A DNA stretch of 28,462 nt from assembly GCA_002439605.1 (NCBI GenBank), contig DJOI01000047.1, positions 1-28,462 of the forward strand. Reading direction: 5' to 3'. The notes below the pieces were generated by a model. It saw only the letters and a program-made list of their open reading frames with translations, made no database searches and was not told the DNA's origin. This DNA comes from Candidatus Segatella mututuai (lineage in GTDB: Bacteria > Bacteroidota > Bacteroidia > Bacteroidales > Bacteroidaceae). Below are positions 15,384 through 23,347 of the stretch, piece after piece (within the stretch, counting starts at the first letter, position 1; every line of letters starts with the position of its first letter). Position numbers and translations under genes: made by a program.

Positions 15384-17255
15384 ATGTGCAAGAAATTCGT
15401 CTTAGCGCTTATTGCGATATTCAGCACCCTTATGGTAGATGCTTCGGAAATCCTCGTGGAAACCGAAAGCTTCCACCACAAGGGTGGATGGGTGATAGAC
15501 CAACAGTTCATGGACCAGATGGGTTCTACTTATATTATGGCGCATGGTATGGGAATCCCGGTGGAAGATGCAACAACTACCATCAACGTAGACAAGGGAG
15601 GAGCTTATTATATATATGTAAGGACTTACAATTGGACAGCTCCTTGGAGCGAGAAACCGGGGCCAGGACGCTTCTCACTTTCCATAAATGGCAAGCGATT
15701 GGCAAAGGTCTTGGGAACGGAAGGCAAATATTGGCAATGGCAGATGGCAGGCAAGATGAATCTCAAGGCAGGTAAGACAACCTTGTCACTTCATGATTTA
15801 ACGGGCTTTGATGGTCGTTGTGATGCAATATATCTGACAACTGATGCCATGCAATCCCCTTTGTCTTTTGATACGGAAAGAACACAGCAACTCCGTGACC
15901 GTGTGAATCCAATGGTTATAGGCAAGCGTGAGAAGTTTGACTTCGTGGTTATCGGCGGAGGTGTCGCTGGTATGTGTGCCGCTGTGTCTGCAGCTCGATT
16001 GGGGTGTAAAGTAGCCTTAGTCAACGACCGCCCAGTCTTGGGCGGTAATAACTCTTCAGAGGTTCGAGTCCACTTGGGGGGAATCATTGAAATGGAACCA
16101 AATAAGGGTTTAGGAAGAATGATTCGTGAATTTGGACATTCTCGTGGAGGTAATGCTCAATCTGGTGACTTCTATGAGGATGCTAAGAAGGATTCTTTTA
16201 TTTTGGCAGAGAAGAATATCACTTTATATCCTTCTTATCGTGCTGTTGAGGTAAAGAAGCAAGGCAACAAGATTCTGTCTGTGCTGATTCGTCAGATAGA
16301 AACTTCCGAAAAAATTCTGTTAGAATCTTCGACCTTTAGTGACTGTACAGGCGATGGAACTATTGGTTACCTCGCAGGTGCTGATTGGCATATGGGTAGG
16401 GAGGCACGAGACGAATACTACGAGTCATTGGCTCCGCAAACGCCAGATTCAATCGTTATGGGTTCTTCTGTTCAGTGGTATTCGCAGGATATGAAGCGTA
16501 AGACTTCCTTTCCTGACTTTTGCTATGGTGTTCGCTTTGATGAAACCAATAAGGAACCTGTGATGAAAGGAGAGTGGACCTGGGAAACAGGTATGAACAG
16601 AAATCAGATAACTGAAGCTGAACGCATCAGGGACTATGGCTTGTTGGTTATCTATTCTAACTGGAGTTTCTTGAAAAATAGGTCCTCAGAAAAGAAAAAG
16701 TATCAAAACCGTTCTTTGGCTTGGGTAGGCTATATCGCAGGAAAGCGTGAGTCTCGCCGTCTCTTGGGTGATTATGTCCTTTCGGAGGAAGATATTAATA
16801 AGAACGTTTTGCATGAGGACGCTTCGTTTACGACAACCTGGAGCATAGACCTTCATTTTGCAGATAGTGTCAATAATAGCCGATTCCCTGGCAATGCATT
16901 CAAGACTCGCACAGTACATAGGTGGATACATCCATACGCAGTACCTTTCCGTTGCCTTTATTCTCGCAATATAGACAACCTCTTGATGGCAGGTCGCAAT
17001 ATCAGTTGCACCCATGTAGCATTGGGTTCGGTGAGAGTGATGCGAACCACAGGCATGATGGGAGAGGTCGTAGGAATGGCTGCAGGTTTGTGCCATAAGT
17101 ATGGTGTCACCCCAAGAGAAGTGTATCGCAATCATTTAGTGGAATTGAAAAGACTGATGCAAAAGGGACTTGGAAGAGAAAATGTTCCTGACAACCAGCA
17201 CTTCAACGAGCCCAACAAACTGTTGGAGCAACCACGTGCATTTATGAACAAATAA
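15384..17255 (+). CDS. Secreted FAD-dependent oxidoreductase with N-terminal carbohydrate-binding-like domain
   Basis: A 623-residue protein with a signal peptide (about 1-20). Residues 22-155 form a beta-sandwich-like domain (EILVETESF, YYIYVRTYNW, GRFSLSINGKRLAKVLG, LSLHDLTGFDGRCDAIYL) reminiscent of CBM6/35-type modules. Residues 184-570 are a Rossmann-type FAD domain: VVIGGGVAGMCAAVSAARLG with the dinucleotide motif at 191-196, then LGGNNSSEVRVHLGG, DCTGDG at 320-325, and NLLMAGRNIS with a following helix at 532-570 typical of the second FAD contact. This fits the FAD_oxidored group, some members of which are loosely annotated as xanthan lyase. It would oxidise a sugar or related substrate outside the cytoplasm, with an unknown electron acceptor. 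An ATG at 15370 opens only an 11-codon frame, so 15384 is the start. Its gene sits between the surface DUF4832 protein and the exo-glycosidases. Confidence 0.85.
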   Translation: MCKKFVLALIAIFSTLMVDASEILVETESFHHKGGWVIDQQFMDQMGSTYIMAHGMGIPVEDATTTINVDKGGAYYIYVRTYNWTAPWSEKPGPGRFSLSINGKRLAKVLGTEGKYWQWQMAGKMNLKAGKTTLSLHDLTGFDGRCDAIYLTTDAMQSPLSFDTERTQQLRDRVNPMVIGKREKFDFVVIGGGVAGMCAAVSAARLGCKVALVNDRPVLGGNNSSEVRVHLGGIIEMEPNKGLGRMIREFGHSRGGNAQSGDFYEDAKKDSFILAEKNITLYPSYRAVEVKKQGNKILSVLIRQIETSEKILLESSTFSDCTGDGTIGYLAGADWHMGREARDEYYESLAPQTPDSIVMGSSVQWYSQDMKRKTSFPDFCYGVRFDETNKEPVMKGEWTWETGMNRNQITEAERIRDYGLLVIYSNWSFLKNRSSEKKKYQNRSLAWVGYIAGKRESRRLLGDYVLSEEDINKNVLHEDASFTTTWSIDLHFADSVNNSRFPGNAFKTRTVHRWIHPYAVPFRCLYSRNIDNLLMAGRNISCTHVALGSVRVMRTTGMMGEVVGMAAGLCHKYGVTPREVYRNHLVELKRLMQKGLGRENVPDNQHFNEPNKLLEQPRAFMNK

Positions 17256-17265
17256 GAAAAGTAAG

Positions 17266-19326
17266 ATGAAAAAGCAGCTTTTGATATTAGTAACATTGTT
17301 GATGGCATGGCATTCCGCAAAAGCTGTGCAAACTTGTTATGCCATCTTGCAGAACGATACGCTCCGTATAGGAAACTCCTGTGTGGAACGTGCGTTCTGT
17401 TGGAACAAGGGCGCATTGAAAACATTGTCATTGACGGACAAGGCGGCAGGAACAGTCTTGTATGCTCGTGGTGAGCGACCAGACTTTGCCATCATGCAAG
17501 GTGAGGTGAAGGATGGAAATATGACTTCTCGTTGTGTATCATCCAACGGTGTCCATCCTTGTTATTTGGAAGTCTGTGTGAACTACATGCAAGGAAGTTT
17601 GGCCATTAAGCGTATTTTCCGTGTTTATGAGAATACGGCTGCTATCGCATGTGATACCTATCTGAAAGGGAGTATGAAGAATGTTAACGATGGAGGAAAC
17701 ATATTGAATGCAGACAGAAAGAATATAGAGTCAGCGAGTGATATGGCTACCGAACTGAAAACTCCAACTTTGGATAGACTGCAATTAACAGGCATGCATT
17801 GGCAGGCCAAGGCGATAGAGTTTGTGGACTATACAGACTGGAATGATAACTTGGTTTTTGAGCGGAATTTTATCCCTTATCGTAAGAATAATTATAGGGG
17901 AAATCTCTTGTTTGCCAAGGATCAGGTGACAGGAAAAGGTTTTTTCTTCTTGAAAGAGGCACCTTCCTCAAGCACTCAATTACATTATAAAAGTGCCGAT
18001 TTTATTACGGATTTCAATGACTTTATGGTCGTGGGTTCGGGAGTGGCGGCATCCGATATATCGGAGAAGACTTGGACACGTCTCTATGGTTGTGTGTTGG
18101 GTGTGTTTGAGGGTGGAGAGAGAGAGGCATTGACAGTGCTCCGCACTTATCAGAAACAGTTGAGAAAAGAGAAGACTACAAATGATGAGATGATTATGCT
18201 CAACACTTGGGGCGATAGAAGTCAGGATGCTAAGATTAATGAAAAGTTCTGTCTCCAGGAATTGGACCGTGCCGCTCAGTTGGGTATCACGGTATTCCAG
18301 TTGGATGATGGATGGCAGAGTGGTAAGAGTCCTAACTCCAAGTTCAAGGGTGGCTCTTTCAAGGATATATGGAAGGATAATACTTATTGGACTCCAAATC
18401 CAGAGAAATTTCCACATGGACTGAAGAAGATTGTCGACAAGGGGAAAAAGTTGGGAATCCGTATTGGTTTGTGGTTCAATCCAAGCATACAGGATGATTT
18501 CGCCGATTGGGAGAAAGATGCCCAGGTAATCATCTCACTGTATAAGAAATATGGTATAGAATGTTTCAAGATAGATGGCTTGCAGATTCCAACCAAAAGG
18601 GCAGAGGAGAACTTGCATAGTCTTTTTGATAAAGTGGGCGAGGAAACCGAACATCATGTTATCTTCAATTTGGATGCAACCGCAGGAAGAAGAGGTGGCT
18701 ATCATTCCATGAACGAGTATGGCAATATCTTCTTGGAGAACCGTTACACGGATTGGGGGAATTATTATCCTTACCGTACCTTGCGGAATCTTTGGCAGTT
18801 GTCTCGCTATGTACCAGCGGAGAAATTGCAAGTGGAGTTCCTTAATAAGTGGCGTAACGAGGATAAGTATGATGCCAATGACCCATTTGCGCCAAGCAAA
18901 TATAATTTTGGCTATCTCTTTGCCATCGCAGCGGCAGCTCAACCTTTGGCTTGGATGGAGGCTGCCAACCTGCCGCAAGAGGCTTTTGAGGTGGCTCCTT
19001 TGATAGAAAGCTATAAGAAGATACAACATGAATTCCATTCTGGTGTTATCCTTCCGATAGGAGAGGAACCTTCGGGACGCTCTTGGACAGGTTTCCAATC
19101 TATAGTACTGCAAGATAAGGGATATTTCATTGTTTATCGAGAGGACAATAACCGACGGAATGCTTGTTTGAAGACTTGGCTTTCTCCTGGTACTCAGGTA
19201 CGGATGCAGAAGATAGTTGGTGATGGAGAAACCTTCTTGGCAGTAGTGGACGAGGATGGTCGCATAGCTTTCACCTTACCTAATAAAAACCAATTTACAA
19301 TTTACCAATATACGATACTGAAATGA
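17266..19326 (+). CDS. GH36-like alpha-galactosidase (melibiase superfamily)
   Basis: A secreted 686-residue enzyme with a signal peptide ending near AKA (about 20). The N-terminal half (about 25-290) is a beta-supersandwich-like domain. The barrel (about 305-600) carries FQLDDGWQ (344-351), GIRIGLWFNP (397-406) and the GH36-type nucleophile segment FKID with Asp437. Asp496 in RYTD lies 59 residues later, close to the spacing known between nucleophile and acid/base in GH36 enzymes, so I propose it as the acid/base. A C-terminal all-beta domain ends the protein. Expected activity is removal of terminal alpha-galactosyl residues (alpha-N-acetylgalactosaminidase is an alternative). Its stop codon overlaps the next start by 4 bases (ATGA), indicating translational coupling with the GH2 gene. 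The sequence is divergent around the catalytic region. Confidence 0.8.
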   Translation: MKKQLLILVTLLMAWHSAKAVQTCYAILQNDTLRIGNSCVERAFCWNKGALKTLSLTDKAAGTVLYARGERPDFAIMQGEVKDGNMTSRCVSSNGVHPCYLEVCVNYMQGSLAIKRIFRVYENTAAIACDTYLKGSMKNVNDGGNILNADRKNIESASDMATELKTPTLDRLQLTGMHWQAKAIEFVDYTDWNDNLVFERNFIPYRKNNYRGNLLFAKDQVTGKGFFFLKEAPSSSTQLHYKSADFITDFNDFMVVGSGVAASDISEKTWTRLYGCVLGVFEGGEREALTVLRTYQKQLRKEKTTNDEMIMLNTWGDRSQDAKINEKFCLQELDRAAQLGITVFQLDDGWQSGKSPNSKFKGGSFKDIWKDNTYWTPNPEKFPHGLKKIVDKGKKLGIRIGLWFNPSIQDDFADWEKDAQVIISLYKKYGIECFKIDGLQIPTKRAEENLHSLFDKVGEETEHHVIFNLDATAGRRGGYHSMNEYGNIFLENRYTDWGNYYPYRTLRNLWQLSRYVPAEKLQVEFLNKWRNEDKYDANDPFAPSKYNFGYLFAIAAAAQPLAWMEAANLPQEAFEVAPLIESYKKIQHEFHSGVILPIGEEPSGRSWTGFQSIVLQDKGYFIVYREDNNRRNACLKTWLSPGTQVRMQKIVGDGETFLAVVDEDGRIAFTLPNKNQFTIYQYTILK

Positions 19327-21125
19327 AAAAGATTGTGGTAGTTTTGCTCTTGCTCATGGCACTTTGTGAGGGAGCAATGGCAGCTAATACATATATAGCA
19401 AACGTTTCTGGCAGAAATTATGAGTTTCTGAATGGAAAATGGAATGCCATCGTGGATCTCTATGAACGTGGAGAGGACTCTAAGTTGTATTTGAACCAGA
19501 AGCCAAAGGGGAAGACCGATTTCTATGAGTATTCCTTTGACGGTGGTCTGCGTCTTAATGTGCCTGGTGACTGGAATTCCCAAATGCCAGAACTCAAGTA
19601 TTATGAAGGGTCGGTGTGGTATGCTCGGCATTTTCAATCAGATGTGAATGATGGCCAGCGTCGTTTCCTGTATTTCGCAGGTATCAGCTATCGATGCAAG
19701 ATTTACTTGAATGGCAAAAAGGTCGGGGAGCATGAAGGCTCTTTTACTCCGTTTCAGATAGAGGTGACGAATGCCTTGAAGCAAGGTGACAATACACTTA
19801 TTGTGGAAGTGAACAACCGCCGTCAGAAATCTGCCATCCCAGCTTTGTCTTTTGATTGGTGGAACTATGGAGGAATTACTCGTGATGTAATGTTGGTGAC
19901 AATGCCACAACAATATATTGGTGATTACTTTATTCAGTTGGACAAGCATCGCTCTGACTTGATTTGTGTGAGCGTATCCTTATCGGAGGCAATTGCCAAT
20001 GAGAACGTAACAGTTGAGATTCCTGAACTGCGACAAGTGTTACGCTTGAAAACAGATGTCGATGGTGTGGCGAAGGGAACTATTAAAACCAATAAGATTC
20101 AGCGTTGGAATCCAGAAACACCTAAGCTGTATCAAGTGAACATCCGCACAGCTTTTGACCAAGTGTCGGAGCAGATAGGCTTCCGTAATATAGAGGTGAA
20201 AGGTACGAAAGTTTGCCTCAATGGCAAATCTGTATTCTTGCGGAGCATCTCTTTTCATGAGGAGATTCCACAACGAGTAGGACGCGCTTGTACTGAGGCA
20301 GATGCTGAGATGCTATTGTCAGAGGCTAAGGCATTGGGTGTGAATATGGTACGCTTGGCTCACTATCAACAGAATGAGTATATTGTTCGCAAGGCGGAGA
20401 AAATGGGCATCATGTTGTGGCAGGAAATCCCTGTATGGCAAGCCATCGACTTTTCCAATCGAGAAACTTTGGAGAAAGCAAAAGGTATGTTGCAGGAAAC
20501 CATCATGCGTGACAAAAACCGATGTGCTGATTGTTTCTGGGGCATAGCCAATGAGACACGTCCCTCCGAGGCTCGCAATGCTTTTTTGAGCGAGCTGTTG
20601 CAAGCAGGAAAGAACTTAGATACGACTCGCTTGTTTGTGGCAGCTTTTGACAATGTATATTTCAAGGAAAACTCCAAAATGTTTGAAATGGAGGATTCTT
20701 TTGTGGATAAGTTGGACATGATAGGGGTCAATAAGTATATGGGCTGGTATGCCCCGTGGCCTTTGGAACCAGCAAAATGCCTTTGGAAGGTGGCTACCAA
20801 CAAACCGTTGATTATCTCAGAATTTGGTGGTGAAGCTTTGTTTGGGCAGCATGGTGACGAGACCGTGGCTTCCTCTTGGAGTGAGGAGTGCCAAGCCAAA
20901 CTCTACCATGACAACTTGCGGATGTTTGAGAATATCCCTAACTTGGTGGGCGTATCCCCTTGGGTGCTCTTCGATTTCCGTTCTCCATTCCGTTTCCATC
21001 CTACTAATCAAGATGGCTGGAATAGAAAGGGATTGGTTTCTGATCAAGGTCAGCGCAAGAAGGCATGGTATATCATGCACGATTACTACGAGAAGAAAAG
21101 AGTAGAATATAGTAACACTAAATAA
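19323..21125 (+). CDS. GH2 enzyme of the beta-glucuronidase type
   Basis: A secreted 600-residue GH2 with a signal peptide (about 1-21). The sugar-binding domain (about 35-195) includes GSVWYARHF and DWWNYGGITRDV. The immunoglobulin-like middle domain is followed by a barrel from about 295, with acid/base Glu411 in WGIANE and nucleophile Glu500 in ISEFG. Near the C-terminus the motif Asn567-Arg-Lys569 (WNRKG) has the same order and location as the NxK pair that contacts the glucuronate carboxylate in characterised beta-glucuronidases. The length, about 600, also fits that group better than typical beta-galactosidases. Likely role: removal of terminal beta-linked glucuronic acid (or galacturonic acid) from imported oligosaccharides in the periplasm. 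Its start overlaps the stop of the GH36 gene. Confidence 0.85.
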   Translation: MKKIVVVLLLLMALCEGAMAANTYIANVSGRNYEFLNGKWNAIVDLYERGEDSKLYLNQKPKGKTDFYEYSFDGGLRLNVPGDWNSQMPELKYYEGSVWYARHFQSDVNDGQRRFLYFAGISYRCKIYLNGKKVGEHEGSFTPFQIEVTNALKQGDNTLIVEVNNRRQKSAIPALSFDWWNYGGITRDVMLVTMPQQYIGDYFIQLDKHRSDLICVSVSLSEAIANENVTVEIPELRQVLRLKTDVDGVAKGTIKTNKIQRWNPETPKLYQVNIRTAFDQVSEQIGFRNIEVKGTKVCLNGKSVFLRSISFHEEIPQRVGRACTEADAEMLLSEAKALGVNMVRLAHYQQNEYIVRKAEKMGIMLWQEIPVWQAIDFSNRETLEKAKGMLQETIMRDKNRCADCFWGIANETRPSEARNAFLSELLQAGKNLDTTRLFVAAFDNVYFKENSKMFEMEDSFVDKLDMIGVNKYMGWYAPWPLEPAKCLWKVATNKPLIISEFGGEALFGQHGDETVASSWSEECQAKLYHDNLRMFENIPNLVGVSPWVLFDFRSPFRFHPTNQDGWNRKGLVSDQGQRKKAWYIMHDYYEKKRVEYSNTK

Positions 21126-21133
21126 TAAAGTCT

Positions 21134-23341
21134 ATGAGAATGCAAATAAAAACCGTCTTGTTACTACTGTCTGTTTCCTTGGTTGAACCTATGGTGGCAG
21201 CAGGGAAACAGACGACAAAGATTGTGTATAAGAACCCAAAGGCTCCGCTTGAAAGTAGGGTGGAAGATCTACTGTCAAGAATGACGTTGAAGGAGAAAGT
21301 CTTGCAGTTGAATCAATACACCTTGGGTACCAATAATATAGAGAACAATAAAGGCATCGAGGTTAAGAACATCCCTGCCGAAATAGGCTCTTTGATTTAC
21401 TTCGGAACAGACCCAGACCTACGAAACCGTATGCAGCATCATGCGGTGGAAGATTCACGCTTGGGTATTCCTATATTGTTTGGATATGATGCTATTCATG
21501 GCTTCCGTACCGTGATGCCAATACCTTTGGCACAAGCTTGTAGCTGGAATCCTAAATTGGTGGAGAAAGGTTGTGCCGTGTCAGCCCAAGAATGTAGAAT
21601 GAGTGGTATTGATTGGACTTTTTCTCCGATGATAGATGTAAGCCGAGACCCCCGATGGGGACGTGTTGCGGAGAGCTATGGCGAGGATCCATACGCCAAT
21701 GGCGTGTTCGCCCAAGCTGCGGTTAGGGGGTACCAAGGAAAAAGTTTGTCGGGTGAGGAGTCCGTTGCTGCTTGCTTGAAACATTATGTAGGCTATGGTG
21801 CCTCAGAGGCAGGCCGTGATTATGTCTATACCGAGATTTCTCGCCAAACGCTTTGGGATACTTATCTTCCTCCATACGAGATGGGTGTAAAGGCTGGTGC
21901 GGCAACCATTATGAGTAGTTTTAATGACATCAGTGGAACCCCAGGTTCTGCCAATCGTTATACTTTGACAGAAATACTCCGTAATAAATGGAACTTCTCT
22001 GGCATGGTTGTGTCTGATTGGGCAGCTATCCTGCAGTTGCAAAGCCAAGGGCTGGCTAAGGATTTGAAGACTGCTGGTGAGTTGGCGTTGAACGCGGGTC
22101 TTGACATGGATATGATGTCCCATTCATATGATGTTTATTTGGAGGAATTGGTGAATGAGGGAAAGGTTGATATGGAGACAGTCGATGAGGCTGTCAGGAG
22201 GGTGTTGCGAGTAAAGTTCCTGTTGGGACTTTTTGAACGTCCTTACACTCCTTTTTCCAAGCCGACTTCCCGTTTCTTGCGACCACTGAGTATGCAAGTC
22301 GCTTCGGAGTTGACCTCGGAGTCGATGGTGTTGTTGAAAAACAGTGGCATCTTGCCATTAAAGGGTGTGAAGAAGATTGCTGTGATGGGGCCGATGGCTG
22401 ACGCAGACCATGAATTACTCGGCTGCTGGTGGGGACATGGAGAAAACCAAGACATTCAAAAGTTGATAGATGGCATCCGTAAAGAATATGCAGGCAAGGC
22501 TGAGGTTCGATTTACGCAAGGCTGTGCTTTTGACGGCGAGGACGAGAGTGGTTTTAAACAAGCCGAGGATTTGGCGAAATGGGCTGATGTTGTAATCATG
22601 TGTATGGGTGAGAAAGGCAGTTGGAGTGGTGAGAACAATTCACACGCCGACATCTCTTTGCCAATGATACAAAGACGACTGATGCAAACGGTAAAGCAAG
22701 CTGGTGGTAAGATTGTCTTGGCTTTATCAAGTGGTCGCCCTGTCATCTTGGGAGAAACAGTAGAACTATCTGATGCCATTTTGGAAATTTGGCATCCTGG
22801 CATTACTGCAGGTGATGCTGTGGCAGGCATCCTTTCTGGACGTTATAATCCTTCTGGGCGTTTGGCAATGACTTTCCCTTATGTGCAAGGACAGATACCT
22901 ATTTATTATAATCGCAGAAATAGTGCCCGTCGTCACCAAGGTTTCTATAAGGATATGACGAGCGAACCTCTTTATCCTTTTGGCTATGGACTGAGTTATT
23001 CTCATTTCTTATACGGAGAGCCCAAGGCTGACAAGTTGCAAGTAGCTAAAAATGGTAAGTTAACTGTGACAGTTCCTGTTACCAATGATGGTGATTATGA
23101 TGGGAAAGAAACGGTGTTTTGGTATGTCTCTGACCCTTATTGCAAGATAACTCGTCCTAATAAGGAACTGAAGTTCTTTGAGAAGAAACTCATCAAGAAA
23201 GGAGAGACGGAAGTTTTTACATTTGATGTGGACGTGGAGCGAGACTTTGGTTTTGTAGATGCTGATGGGCATCGTTTCGTCGAGGAGGGTGAGGTCTATC
23301 TTGTTGTTGGGGACAAAAAGTTGAAAATAAATATTGAGTAG
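21134..23341 (+). CDS. GH3 beta-glucosidase-type exo-glycosidase (BglX-like)
   Basis: A 735-residue secreted GH3 with a signal peptide (about 1-23). The N-terminal barrel (about 35-370) shows DPRWGRVAESYGEDPY, CLKHYVGYGASEAGRDY and VVSDW with nucleophile Asp295. The (alpha/beta)6 sandwich (about 395-590) holds GEKGSWSGENNS, where Glu500 is the candidate acid/base. A fibronectin-III-like domain (about 640-735) closes the protein, the layout of E. coli BglX. Members mainly remove beta-glucosyl residues, though beta-xylosyl specificity cannot be excluded. It begins 8 bases after the GH2 gene and ends 6 bases before the next ATG, so the genes form one transcription unit. Confidence 0.92.
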   Translation: MRMQIKTVLLLLSVSLVEPMVAAGKQTTKIVYKNPKAPLESRVEDLLSRMTLKEKVLQLNQYTLGTNNIENNKGIEVKNIPAEIGSLIYFGTDPDLRNRMQHHAVEDSRLGIPILFGYDAIHGFRTVMPIPLAQACSWNPKLVEKGCAVSAQECRMSGIDWTFSPMIDVSRDPRWGRVAESYGEDPYANGVFAQAAVRGYQGKSLSGEESVAACLKHYVGYGASEAGRDYVYTEISRQTLWDTYLPPYEMGVKAGAATIMSSFNDISGTPGSANRYTLTEILRNKWNFSGMVVSDWAAILQLQSQGLAKDLKTAGELALNAGLDMDMMSHSYDVYLEELVNEGKVDMETVDEAVRRVLRVKFLLGLFERPYTPFSKPTSRFLRPLSMQVASELTSESMVLLKNSGILPLKGVKKIAVMGPMADADHELLGCWWGHGENQDIQKLIDGIRKEYAGKAEVRFTQGCAFDGEDESGFKQAEDLAKWADVVIMCMGEKGSWSGENNSHADISLPMIQRRLMQTVKQAGGKIVLALSSGRPVILGETVELSDAILEIWHPGITAGDAVAGILSGRYNPSGRLAMTFPYVQGQIPIYYNRRNSARRHQGFYKDMTSEPLYPFGYGLSYSHFLYGEPKADKLQVAKNGKLTVTVPVTNDGDYDGKETVFWYVSDPYCKITRPNKELKFFEKKLIKKGETEVFTFDVDVERDFGFVDADGHRFVEEGEVYLVVGDKKLKINIE

Positions 23342-23347
23342 TTGCTT

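Noticed and set aside
15370..15405. Short frame starting at the ATG overlapping the stop of the surface DUF4832 gene
   Set aside because: It ends after 11 codons; at most it helps ribosomes pass to the start at 15384.
15386..15775. A 129-codon + strand frame inside the start of the FAD oxidoreductase gene
   Set aside because: The oxidoreductase frame contains a signal peptide and continuous domain sequence; the alternative frame has low-complexity, family-less sequence.
15384..17255. Calling the FAD protein a xanthan lyase
   Set aside because: That label is sometimes attached to this group, but the protein has FAD-binding motifs and not the catalytic (alpha/alpha) barrel of PL8 xanthan lyases.
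23342..23347. TTG start for the second GH2 gene directly abutting the previous stop codon
   Set aside because: The ATG at 23348 gives a complete signal peptide, and ATG is far more usual here.
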